The position numbers and the translations under genes are program-made. The notes under the pieces were generated by a model, which had not been told where the DNA came from, ran no database searches, and saw only the letters and a list, made by a program, of their open reading frames with translations. From Verrucomicrobiia bacterium (GTDB lineage Bacteria; Verrucomicrobiota; Verrucomicrobiia; Opitutales; Cerasicoccaceae), in assembly GCA_030432235.1 (NCBI GenBank), contig JAUIHT010000015.1, positions 1-40,000 on the forward strand: 40,000 nt of DNA. The letters run 5' to 3'. Shown piece after piece: positions 27,728 to 35,386 of the stretch. Each line of letters opens with the position of its first letter. The stretch's first letter is position 1.

Positions 27728-27741
27728 CGCTTATTTAAGCG
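27728..27741. repeat. Short inverted repeat upstream of the intron
   Basis: CGCTTA-TT-TAAGCG at 27728-27741, about 70 bp before the intron's 5' end. It is too weak and too distant to be called a terminator target for the intron. Apart from this and the operator, 27547-27809 shows no gene. Confidence 0.25.
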
Positions 27742-28007
27742 GAATTTGGCTGTTTTATCTTTTTTCCTATTTCAATCACGGTGTACGTCCATGAATCCCA
27801 TGTCAAGGGGTGCGAGTCCCCCCGACCAATCAGGTTGCTCAGTCGTGAAGCGGCCCCCCGCTGCGTTGCCGCGAGGCAGGGTGGTGAGTGGGGGGCTTGG
27901 CAGTGTGCAGACCGCAACGAAAGTGAACCTCATCGAATGAGCTTCGAAATGAAGAAACCGCAGAGCCGAGCCTCTATCGTGAAGGCGAAGGCTGCCAGGG
28001 CCCAAGC

Positions 28008-29612
28008 GTGGTAAACCTGATGAAAACTCAGAGAGACCTCAGCAACCAATCCTTGGGTCATCGCTGCGGCGGAGTCCGCGAGGGCGGTATGTGCGCAAGT
28101 GGCATGGAGTTAAGTGGAGAGATCTCCGGTCTCGGGCGGAAGGGCTCGACAGACGTCGCAAGCCACACGGGCAAGGGCGTTCTGGAGTCCGGAGAAGTCG
28201 GAGTCGCCCATAGTAGTGGAGAAGCCTCTGTAATGGAGGGGGAGCGAAGGGGCGGCACTTGGTCAAGCAGAAGGGAGAGCGGCGAGCCGGGTGATGGCCC
28301 CGTAACGGGGATAGTAACACCCTGGTTAACGGTTCGAAAGCTCCAACGGACGCTATACCGCCAAGCGAAGAACAACCAAAAGTGGAAGGCCTGGAGTCTT
28401 TACGGTGACGTGTGTTCATTGGAAGTACTCCGGGCCGGATGTGAGCAAGTGATAAGAAACGCAGGTGGCAGTGGAATCGACGGGATGACCGTCGAATGGT
28501 TGGCGAGCAATCGTGAGCCGTTTCTGCGGTCACTTGCGGAAGAACTCCGGTTCAGGCGTTACCGGGCCAACCCGGTGCGTCGGGTCTATATCCCAAAGTC
28601 TGGCGGTGGGCGACGAGCCCTGGGGATTCCGACAGTTAAGGACCGGGTAGTGCAGAGCGCCTTGGCGTTGCTGCTGACGCCCATCCTGGAAGCGGACTTC
28701 CATGAGAACTCGTTCGCCTACCGTCCGCGACGGACGGCGCATGATGCCCTTCAAAAGCTCCAGCAGGGGTTGAAGTCGGGCAAAAGCGAAGTCATTGACG
28801 CGGACTTGTCCGGGTACTTCGACACCATCCCTCATGGGCCGCTGCTGCGTCTGCTGGTCCGGCGGGTCAGTGACGGCAGTATCCTGGCACTGGTTCGGCA
28901 GTGGCTGAGAGCCCCGGTGGTCGAGATGGAAGGTCGGGCCAGAAGGCTGGAACGTACGCGGCGGGGCACCCCGCAGGGCGGCGTCATCAGTCCGCTGCTG
29001 GCCAACCTCTACCTGAACGAACTGGACCATGCGGTCAATGGTCTGCCGGAGCTGAACGCGATGATGGTGCGCTACGCGGATGACTTTGTCATCCTCTGTG
29101 CCCCAGGTCATCGTGACGAGGTTTACCGGCGACTGAAAGCGTACCTTCAGCGAAAGGGTCTGGTGCTCAATGAGCAAAAGACCAAGCTGCTGGACGCTCG
29201 CTGCGATACGCTCCGGTTCCTGGGCTTCCGTCTGTACTGGTGCCGCAGCTTTCGCAGTAATCGTGCCTACGTCCACATGGAGCCAACTCCAGAGGCCGAG
29301 CACGAGTTGCGGACGAAGGTGAGGACGGTACTCAATCACTGGACACTGTGGCGCAGTGCTCCGCAGGTGGTGGCGGATCTCAACCCCGTCCTTCGGGGTT
29401 GGTGTAATTACTACCACTTCGGTAACAGTACGCGCAGCTTCGCACGGGTTCGAGTCTTCGTGGAAAAGCGCGTCCAGCGCTGGTTCGCGGGCAAGCACCA
29501 ACGGCGAGGCAAGACCCGTGCCCAGTGGCGCTGGGTTCCCGTCCATCGCCTGTATCAGGAGTACGGCCTCTATCCCTTGCCCACCACTGCTGGTTGGAAA
29601 CGCAAACGGTGA
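28008..29612 (+). CDS. ltrA: Group II intron reverse transcriptase/maturase
   Basis: Intron-encoded protein of up to 534 residues that helps splicing and copies the intron. The reverse transcriptase core runs from WSLYGDVCSLEVLRAGCEQV (about 128) through DADLSGYFDTIPH and RGTPQGGVISPLLANLYLNE to the catalytic YADD at 356-359. Domain X (maturase) follows, ending near VLRGWCNYYHFGNSTRSF. After this only a short basic tail remains, with no HNH endonuclease domain, as in introns that use nicked or single-stranded DNA at forks. The GTG start at 28008 gives a long N-terminus without known domain; the translated start may be later, for example ATG 28233. The gene lies in intron domain IV, as expected. 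Confidence 0.93.
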   Translation: MVNLMKTQRDLSNQSLGHRCGGVREGGMCASGMELSGEISGLGRKGSTDVASHTGKGVLESGEVGVAHSSGEASVMEGERRGGTWSSRRESGEPGDGPVTGIVTPWLTVRKLQRTLYRQAKNNQKWKAWSLYGDVCSLEVLRAGCEQVIRNAGGSGIDGMTVEWLASNREPFLRSLAEELRFRRYRANPVRRVYIPKSGGGRRALGIPTVKDRVVQSALALLLTPILEADFHENSFAYRPRRTAHDALQKLQQGLKSGKSEVIDADLSGYFDTIPHGPLLRLLVRRVSDGSILALVRQWLRAPVVEMEGRARRLERTRRGTPQGGVISPLLANLYLNELDHAVNGLPELNAMMVRYADDFVILCAPGHRDEVYRRLKAYLQRKGLVLNEQKTKLLDARCDTLRFLGFRLYWCRSFRSNRAYVHMEPTPEAEHELRTKVRTVLNHWTLWRSAPQVVADLNPVLRGWCNYYHFGNSTRSFARVRVFVEKRVQRWFAGKHQRRGKTRAQWRWVPVHRLYQEYGLYPLPTTAGWKRKR

Positions 29613-29622
29613 AGACCTCGGA

Positions 29623-29694
29623 AAGCCGTATGCGGGAAATCCGCACGTACGGTTTGATGAGGGGAGCGGAGGGATACCTCCGCTCCCACTCTAC
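29623..29694 (+). ncRNA. Group II intron domains V and VI
   Basis: The 34-nt-type domain V hairpin (29623-29655) is the catalytic core of the ribozyme, and domain VI (29659-29694) carries the unpaired A29688 between CTCCC and CTC. Both are close to the consensus of bacterial group II introns. Confidence 0.85.
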
Positions 29695-29807
29695 GGTTGA
29701 AAACGCGCTTACCAGTGTGGCTTCGCCGCCTCGAAAAGGGCGAAAAACGCTGCACGATTTCAATCATTTCAATCAAGCGTGCTAAAAATACGGTTTTCGG
29801 TTCGATT

Positions 29808-30282
29808 TTACGCTGCCTTGGCTTCCTCCTTTCCATTTTCACGTTGATAGTAGTTCAGGAGCCCTCCGAGCAAGCCGTTCACTTTTTACGATTAGTCCTG
29901 ATTCTGACTGTGCTGGCGGGCTGGTAGGGAAGGGGGTGACATTATCCAAACCTTGGTGGTTTCGTTCCTCGTGGAAATGCTCCATGTATTGAGAAATAGC
30001 CCGGCGGAGGGGCTTTTCGCCGAAGAAGATCATGTGGTCGAGGCACTCACGTCGCTGATGGTTGTTCAAACGGAGCTTTTTACCTGTGGATTCAAACTGC
30101 TGCTTTAAGGTGCGATTTTCTTCGAGCAAATATTCAATGACAGCCTGCTGCTTCCGGTTCATCCAACCGGAAATCATGGCCAAAAGTAGCTGGACTTGCG
30201 TATTCAAGGCTGTAGTCTTGGAACTCGAAAATCGGTCGTCAAGCCGCATCAATACTACTGATTCTAAAAGTGAACCCCTCAC
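29808..30282 (-). pseudogene. Internally deleted integrase-type transposase (IS3/IS481-like)
   Basis: The N-terminal part (LLLAMISGWMNRKQQAVIEY, LLEENRTLKQQFES, KLRLNNHQRR) is that of a common integrase-core transposase. It is joined directly to the C-terminal end (ECLDHMIFFGEKPLRRAISQ, YMEHFHEERNHQGLDN), so the whole DDE catalytic core, about 250 residues, is missing. After KSER the match moves to another frame (GGLLNYYQRENGKEEAKAA) and ends at 29808. It is therefore a non-functional internal-deletion derivative with at least one frameshift. It could still be moved by a full-length relative. It flanks the group II intron. Confidence 0.8.
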
Positions 30283-30341
30283 GATTCACTATAAGGAGAT
30301 CAATAGCATTTTATAGAGATGTACCGCTCATGAGGGATGGC

Positions 30342-31466
30342 TTATAAATCCTCAATGGGTAATTGAGGAGATTCATTCGGGGGATTTTCTGGATGGCCAC
30401 TGTTCTCGCCCACAGTCGGATTTAAAAGTGCCTTTAGCTCACGGCTCAGTCCCTGGATATTCTTCAGGGTGCCAGTCGGTATTTCATGGTTCGCAGCATC
30501 TAGGAGGGTCACGCCATTCATAAACAGCGATATGGCATAGACGCTCTCCAGCTTTTTATTCAACAGCTTTTTCTGTTTGTTGAGTGGCATCTTACTGAAA
30601 TTGCCGACTTCCTGAGTAATCTTCTCTTCCAGGGTGGGCTGAACAGGTCGCTCTGCATCTGGCTCCTTTTTCTCCGATTTCAGGGAAAGTACATTCTTCG
30701 AGCCGGGGAATTCCTTGAGTACCTCAATCAGGTCCACAAAGGCTTCAGGGCCATAACTGCAGCGTAATTGAATCTGGCTCAGGACATCCTTCCACCATTT
30801 TTCAAAATCAGAGGTAAAAATGTTCTTTGGCTCGTCATTTTTAAGTGTCGTGGCCAGTTTTTGAAATCCATCGGCATAGCGAGTTACGGAAGAATCTGAA
30901 TTGGGGCACTTGAGTGCTTTCAAGGTAGGCTGACAGATGCTGACCTTGGATGATTGGTCTGCGATTCTTGCACCTTCGGCATCGGCGCGTCGCGTGTAAT
31001 AGGCGAGGGCACCTGCGGCCAACATTGTATTCAATTCTCGGCGGTCGTTTTCCAGTGAAAAGGCTGCAAGATTTTCACTGATACTCTTTAAATGTGCATC
31101 TGTGACACCTTGGGCATCGGCCAGCTTTTCAAGATCTAACCAGATATTGTGGATGAATGACATACCCGAATCATTATCCGTAGCAAGAGATGCAAAGAAT
31201 GCATCGGTTTTGCCAAGGATGTAATTTACGACCGAGCGAAAGCAGGATCGAGAAATACCTCTCTTTGCGGCAAGAACGCTGCATTGGACGATTTTTTCCG
31301 GACGCTCCTCTTGCGGTGTGTTCCAGATTTTTACGAGCAGCTTTGCGTATTTATTAAGGTCTGGATAGTTAATGCTTGCTGAAAGGTTGCTAGCAGGTGG
31401 ACGGTCATCATCTTCAAGCCAAAGCTTAATGGCTTTTAGTTTAGCTGGGTCTTCGTGGTGCTTCAT
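30342..31466 (-). CDS. Unknown protein, 374 residues
   Basis: I do not recognise it. It is hydrophilic and largely helical, without signal peptide or membrane segment. An N-terminal part (1-100) rich in charged helices includes KLLVKIWNTPQEERPEKIVQ. The middle (about 215-270) has tryptophan-rich FEKWWKDVLSQIQLRCSYG. The C-terminal part has lysine-rich coiled-coil-like LNKQKKLLNKKLESVY, and the end is proline-rich (PENPPNESPQLPIEDL). The start ATG 31466 is preceded by a tandem 12-bp repeat (31476-31499). Coding character is convincing: one long frame with few competing frames. It lies in the accessory region, between transposase debris and another unknown gene on the same strand. Confidence 0.65.
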   Translation of the reverse strand: MKHHEDPAKLKAIKLWLEDDDRPPASNLSASINYPDLNKYAKLLVKIWNTPQEERPEKIVQCSVLAAKRGISRSCFRSVVNYILGKTDAFFASLATDNDSGMSFIHNIWLDLEKLADAQGVTDAHLKSISENLAAFSLENDRRELNTMLAAGALAYYTRRADAEGARIADQSSKVSICQPTLKALKCPNSDSSVTRYADGFQKLATTLKNDEPKNIFTSDFEKWWKDVLSQIQLRCSYGPEAFVDLIEVLKEFPGSKNVLSLKSEKKEPDAERPVQPTLEEKITQEVGNFSKMPLNKQKKLLNKKLESVYAISLFMNGVTLLDAANHEIPTGTLKNIQGLSRELKALLNPTVGENSGHPENPPNESPQLPIEDL

Positions 31467-31475
31467 GATTTAAAT

Positions 31476-31499
31476 GGGTGATTTTTTGGGTGATTTTTC
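31476..31499. repeat. Tandem 12-bp repeat just upstream of the 374-residue protein gene
   Basis: GGGTGATTTTTT and GGGTGATTTTTC follow each other directly, 10 bp before the start codon of the - strand gene. It could be a double binding site controlling that gene. The remaining DNA up to 31792 is AT-rich and shows no gene. Confidence 0.4.
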
Positions 31500-31792
31500 A
31501 AACTGAAAAAATTCCCAAAAATGCTGAATTAAGTTTAAGAATTATATGTTTTCACTGCATTAAATAAACCGCGTCAAATTAGGCCTAGGCTGTGTTTATT
31601 TGTTATCATCAATAGCTAAGATATAAATTGTTAAATTATAACTAAAACCAAGCTCAAAATGCGTGACCGGCAAACCCAATCGAGTTAAAATGTCACTTCG
31701 AAGTCAAATGGTTGCGTGGCAAGTCATCAATGATCGGTTTGGTCATAGAATCGAAAAGGTGCTCGTTTCCATGGGCCGAGTTTCAAGATCAT

Positions 31793-32233
31793 CTAAAAGG
31801 GTATAGCTTCCATATCTGTGATACGCTCTATATCTTCTTTTTCTTTATGAATGGCGTTGTGTAATCTAATGAGATCAAATGGAATATCAGATTTAATTCC
31901 GGATTCAATGACCCCCATTCCAGCCATAATGCGATTCCGATAGTCCGTGTAGCGTCGGTTTTGGATTGCGGCTGATTGTTGCGCATGCGTTTTATTATGA
32001 CTCGAAGCAATTGAGAGAAAATCTGCCATTGTGAGCGCAGTAAAGTTGGAGCACTCGATCTCATTCTCGACTTCAACAGCAAAATCATCTCTATCAAGCA
32101 TGCGAGAAAGGTTCTCCAATGAAGTTGTGGCAGCAATCACCTCGATGTCTTGAAGCCAAAGAGAAGCTGAGATGTTAAAGGGCTCTTCCTTTTGAGGAGT
32201 TACCTTGAGTGTGAATTTTGGTTCGTTGAACAT
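31793..32233 (-). CDS. Unknown protein, 146 residues
   Basis: Not recognised. A soluble, acidic, mixed alpha/beta sequence starting FNEPKFTLKVTPQKEEPFNI, with a helical C-terminus (AIHKEKEDIERITDMEAI). No signal peptide, membrane segment or catalytic motif is evident. It starts with ATG at 32233 and lies on the same strand as the 374-residue unknown gene, 326 bp upstream of it. Base composition is AT-richer than the sugar-use genes, in line with a transferred accessory region. Confidence 0.5.
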   Translation of the reverse strand: MFNEPKFTLKVTPQKEEPFNISASLWLQDIEVIAATTSLENLSRMLDRDDFAVEVENEIECSNFTALTMADFLSIASSHNKTHAQQSAAIQNRRYTDYRNRIMAGMGVIESGIKSDIPFDLIRLHNAIHKEKEDIERITDMEAIPF

Positions 32234-33318
32234 GATTGTGTATATTTGTGTTTACAGTGAATTGTGAAAACAGCTGAGCTGTTATTAAACTTGTAGGGGA
32301 ATGGCTTTTTTTCTCCAAGTCGCTGAGGGCACTTTTTTGTAAAGGAAATGTAAATCTCCTAATCGATTCTCGATAGCCTTTAAGCATCGGCCTCTTTACT
32401 CGTCCTGTTCTCGGCTCAACGGCATGTACTAATTTCCCGAAAAATATGGAAAAATCTTGACCCAGACACTCATTCCTCATCAATTATATCCTGTATTTGT
32501 AGTACACAGACTTAACAGTTGTAATAGATTGATTCAATTATAGGGTATAACCCCCGCAAGTGAAAAGTTTTCTAAATTTTAAGAATTAGCCTAAATCGAG
32601 ACAGCAGCAAAATTTTTTGAATTCTATAACTAGCTGTTTTATAACTAGATATAAGATTTAAGCCCCCTAAAATCGGCGGTTTTTACCCCGGAAAAAATTC
32701 ACCCTAGATACGACATGCCTAGCTTGATGCAATATTAGGGTACAGACCCTGGAAATTGCTATTATCGACGTTGTAACGCCTGAATTCGCATTCTGATGTC
32801 AGCTTTGCTGCTCCTAATGCTATCTGATAAATGAGGGCTAACTAAGGCTTGCCACAAAAGAAAGGGATAAATTGCTACCATTTGTATTTCACAGCCTTCC
32901 TGTATGAGGGGAGGCCGAACTGGAATCGCTAGCTTTCATTGCATGAGGTCAGAGGGAAGTAGGACTCTTGGATGAACTCTTTGCTTCATTGAATCAGACG
33001 CCATTGCGGATATTATGGGGTATTTTTCGTATTGTACGCCTCGGCTGAGGGCAGCACTGGATAGCTTATAAAAATTGGATATTCCTGTCTCGAAATGCTT
33101 TTCGGTACCACCCGCCAGCTCACTTCAAATTGCACAACGGGGTTCATCTTGGCCTTATGGTCGGCGGCAGTGTCGACATGGCTCAAATCAGCCTCGTTTG
33201 AGTCGTGGCTGTCTTGGTCTGCCTGGTAACCGATTATGAATTTCGGCTAAAAATCGAGACAGCTTGAATCGAAATTACCCTGGAACGAGACAGCGACGTT
33301 CAAAATTCTGGTTATTCT
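32234..33318. other. Gene-free AT-rich stretch
   Basis: About 1.1 kb with stops in all frames and no ORF that I accept. It includes one copy of the GCCTAAATCGAGACAGC-type repeat at 32588-32605 and three related copies near its right end. It is probably eroded mobile-element DNA. Confidence 0.5.
32588..32605 (-). repeat. AATCGAGACAGC-type repeat, distant copy
   Basis: AGCCTAAATCGAGACAGC. On the - strand it reads GCTGTCTCGATTTAGGCT, the same orientation as the copies at 33245-33336. Confidence 0.55.
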
Positions 33319-33336
33319 GGCCTAAATCGAGACAGT
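33245..33336 (-). repeat. Cluster of AATCGAGACAG repeats, probably a mobile-element end
   Basis: Three copies in direct order: GGCTAAAAATCGAGACAGC (33245-33263), GGAACGAGACAGCG (33282-33295) and GGCCTAAATCGAGACAGT (33319-33336). On the - strand each reads TGTCTCG plus T-rich sequence. Iterated subterminal repeats beginning TGT are typical of transposase binding sites at the ends of IS21-like and related elements. No transposase is visible nearby, so the assignment is tentative. Confidence 0.5.
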
Positions 33337-33375
33337 CGTGAAAATTCCGTCCGCTCGCAATCCCAGTGTTTATAA

Positions 33376-34175
33376 GGCCTGGAGGGCCGTCGCGATCCCG
33401 GCCTCAAAGGCCCGGGTGGTAACCATTTATGCGCCATGGTCGCATGTGATTGTAAATCAATCACTTGGAGGTTCACAAAAAACGGGGTCCGCATGTCGCC
33501 ACAAGCCCTCATTTTTTCCCCGGACAAACCGGCCGGTAACAAGGCTAACCGCCTAAAGATGTGGTCTAATGAGCACATCTTTCCGTTCGGCTCAGCCCAA
33601 TTTAGGGACAAAACGTCCCAAAATGAAGCTATCGACCTCGCGGTTCGGTGACACTGGGCACTGCGATCATGGCATGTAACCATTTATGCCAAATCGCAGG
33701 TGCCCGGTAACCGAATATGGGGCAGGAAGGAAAACTTCCTCCCTGCCGATTTCGCTGAATCATCCCCGGAACTGGGATGATACGAAATCGGCTGCGAGCA
33801 AACTCGCACCGGGGAAAGTTTTCCATTTCCTGCTCTACGAGGTTCCGCTCCGCTCGGGGGCACGCCCTTGGGCACCCTGTTTCGAGGAACAGCCATCAAC
33901 TACCTCCAGGGGGATGCATGGGATGGCTGCATCTTTTCCCTCGAAAATCGTGTGCCCCGGGTCGCCTTGCCGTTGGATGGACATACCAGGCAATGCCCTG
34001 GTCCCCCAGGCGAGGCGAGCCACCTGTGTCGGTAAAATCTACACCAGGGACCGTGCCGATTGACGGGGACAGCGAAAGGGTCTGGTGGAAACTTCGCCTT
34101 CACCGTCCAACGGCTCGTGCGTGGCCACTCCGGGCATCCCGCTTGCTGGACCAACATATCTTGAGCCACGAGCCG
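33376..34175 (+). ncRNA. Candidate large structured noncoding RNA (about 800 nt)
   Basis: A dense chain of inverted repeats with little space between them. Examples: GGCCT/AGGCC with GGCCG/CGGCC nested (33376-33412); ATGCG/CGCAT (33429-33445); GTGATTG/CAATCAC (33446-33464); AAAGATGTG/CACATCTTT (33555-33582); GGGAC/GTCCC (33605-33619); a 12-bp stem with one bulge (33656-33705); GGCAGG/CCTGCC with AGGAA/TTCCT inside (33721-33747); a 15-bp stem (33748-33789); TGCGAG/CTCGCA (33793-33808); GATGCA/TGCATC (33913-33933); a 9-bp stem enclosing ACCAGG/CCTGGT (33963-34017); CGGCTCGTG/CACGAGCCG (34111-34175). Loops are A-rich on the + strand (AAAAC, CAAA, TAAAT), and one stem needs a U.G pair valid only on +, so I infer a + strand RNA. 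Overlapping ORFs look random. No known family was recognised. Confidence 0.5.
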
Positions 34176-34314
34176 AACATAGGGCCAAGGCGCCGCAAAT
34201 GCAGGAAATGAACATCAAGTCCTTATACATAACTTGGGAAAATCTCTTGGGTAAAAATTATAGGTTTTGAGAAAGGCTACAGAAGGATGGGGCAGGAGAA
34301 CTCAGAAGGTTTCC

Positions 34315-34353
34315 TTGACAATCCCCTTTGCATGTGACAGATTTCTGTCATGC
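34315..34353 (+). promoter_or_regulatory. Promoter and palindromic operator of the VapBC-like module
   Basis: A consensus -35 TTGACA (34315-34320) is followed by the palindrome TGACAGA-TT-TCTGTCA (34335-34350), extended by GCAT/ATGC. A -10-like CAGATT (34338-34343) lies at 17 bp spacing, inside the palindrome. The start codon begins on its last base. This fits autorepression by the antitoxin and possibly a leaderless transcript. Confidence 0.55.
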
Positions 34354-34604
34354 AAACAACGCTCCGCATTAATGATACGACCTACCGCCGGGCCAAGGCT
34401 AAGTCGAGTGAGTTGGGTCTGAGTCTGACCCGCTTCTTTGAAGAAGCGGTGGAGGAGCGTCTAGCCAAGTTAGACGAACAGCCCATTCGAGGAAAGTTCT
34501 CTCTGCCCGTTAGTTCCGTTGCCGGCTCACGGCTGAGTCAGGAAGCATATACGAGACGCATCCAGGGTGCCTCTGTTGAGGACGATCTCGCTGGGTTGAA
34601 GTAG
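34350..34604 (+). CDS. Antitoxin of a VapBC-like module (ribbon-helix-helix)
   Basis: Protein of 84 residues. The N-terminal half (MQTTLRINDTTYRRAKAKSS, then LGLSLTRFFEEAVEERLAKL) fits a ribbon-helix-helix DNA-binding domain: a short beta strand, then two helices. The C-terminal half, about 40 residues, is less ordered and would wrap the toxin. It would neutralise the PIN-domain toxin encoded one base downstream and repress the operon through the palindrome that overlaps its own start codon. Confidence 0.8.
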   Translation: MQTTLRINDTTYRRAKAKSSELGLSLTRFFEEAVEERLAKLDEQPIRGKFSLPVSSVAGSRLSQEAYTRRIQGASVEDDLAGLK

Positions 34605-34605
34605 A

Positions 34606-35034
34606 ATGGATTTAGTAGATAACAATATTCTGATCTACGCCTTGCGTCCAGATGCTCCTCATCATGCCCGGGCTAAGCAGTGGCTTGAGGATGCGGTCAA
34701 TTCAGGACAGGCTATCCGGTTGTTTCCAACGGTTGAGGTGGGATTTTTGCGAATTGCTACCCATGCCAAAATCTTTTCTCCTCCGACTCCTTTTGATGAA
34801 GCTGTGGAATTCCTTCGAGTGCTATGCTCTGCGCCAAACGTGGAGATTTGCCCGTGGACAACTGCGGCAAGGGATCGCTGGATTGAACTCTGCCAGCACT
34901 ATAGCATTAGCGGAAATGACTGTAATGACGCCATGCTGGCGGCAGTTTGTCTGGAACGGGGCATGCGTCTGGTGACCTTCGATAAAGGCTTTAATCGTTT
35001 TTCAAAACTACAGCTTTTACTCCTGGAGGAGTAG
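34606..35034 (+). CDS. vapC: PIN-domain ribonuclease toxin (VapC-like)
   Basis: Toxin of 142 residues with a PIN fold. The acidic metal-binding residues are in place: D5 in LVDNNIL, E44 in PTVEVGFLR, D105 and D108 in GNDCNDAMLAA and D126 in LVTFDKGF. VapC proteins cleave specific RNAs, often initiator tRNA or the sarcin-ricin loop, and stop growth when the antitoxin is lost. The ATG lies one base after the antitoxin stop, so translation is coupled. Such modules are frequent in accessory islands and stabilise them. The target is unknown. Confidence 0.9.
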   Translation: MDLVDNNILIYALRPDAPHHARAKQWLEDAVNSGQAIRLFPTVEVGFLRIATHAKIFSPPTPFDEAVEFLRVLCSAPNVEICPWTTAARDRWIELCQHYSISGNDCNDAMLAAVCLERGMRLVTFDKGFNRFSKLQLLLLEE

Positions 35035-35378
35035 CGGGCGCACCAAGAACTAGATCGCAAGGAGAATGGTGATCTTAGGGACGCAAATTAGAAAAAGGTG
35101 GCAGAATGCCACACCGAATCCGGGCGCCCGCGCATTACAGCGATTTGTCGAGTATACTATGCAAATGCCGGTTAACGACTTTATAGGCTGCTTTGTATGG
35201 GCCAGCAAAAGCTGGAAACGCTGTAGATTCCAAACCGTAAGGTAGTAAAGGGGCTATAATAGACCTTTTCAGTCAGGGTGGGATTGCTTGAACTTCTGAA
35301 TATATTAGAATTAAAATGAATAATTAAATTGAAATAATCGAAAAATTGAATCATTATGCGGATTAAAGCATGAATTAA
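35035..35378. other. Gene-free spacer between toxin and regulator
   Basis: It holds a small hairpin GTGGCA-gaa-TGCCAC (35098-35112) without a T-run, one copy of an 18-bp direct repeat (35116-35133), and at its right end an AT-rich promoter-like stretch with repeats leading into the regulator gene. No gene is seen. Confidence 0.5.
35116..35133. repeat. 18-bp direct repeat, left copy
   Basis: GAATCCGGGCGCCCGCGC, identical to 36385-36402. It contains the palindrome CGGGCGCCCG. The two copies flank the regulator gene and are 1269 bp apart. Confidence 0.7.
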
Positions 35379-35386
35379 ATGAATAA
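35308..35386. promoter_or_regulatory. AT-rich direct repeats at the regulator start
   Basis: GAATTAAAATGAATAA (35308-35323) and GAATTAAATGAATAA (35372-35386) differ by one A; the second copy contains the start codon of the regulator. They may be autoregulatory binding sites or the result of a local duplication of the start region; the first copy reads ATG AAT AAT TAA. Confidence 0.4.

Larger units (their letters stand above)
27810..29694 (+). mobile_element. Group II intron (1885 nt)
   Basis: Retroelement that splices as a ribozyme and moves by target-primed reverse transcription. The 5' end fits GUGYG (GTGCG at 27810). Domain V is at 29623-29655 with the AGC triad side and a GAAA-type loop (AGCCGTATGCGGGAAATCCGC continuing to TACGGTT). 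Domain VI is an 11-bp perfect stem (29662-29672/29677-29687) continued by GAG/CTC, leaving A29688 bulged as the branch point, seven nucleotides from the 3' end ...TAC at 29694. A candidate EBS1 is TCCTTG at 28050-28055, able to pair with IBS1 CAAGGG (27804-27809). The intron seems full length, so it may be active. Both flanks are gene-poor DNA next to a dead transposase. Confidence 0.88.

Noticed and set aside
27735-27917. 60-residue - strand ORF across the 5' intron boundary
   Set aside because: It spans the intron/exon junction antisense to the intron, so it cannot be one ancestral gene as it stands.
28530-29546. 338-residue open frame on the - strand across the intron reverse transcriptase
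   Set aside because: Antisense to the RT core (YADD and PQGGVISP are on the other strand); GC-rich coding DNA often leaves such frames open.
33312-34270. Several overlapping ORFs of 60-144 residues on both strands
   Set aside because: They overlap each other in many frames, have odd composition and follow the inverted repeats; no protein family is recognisable.
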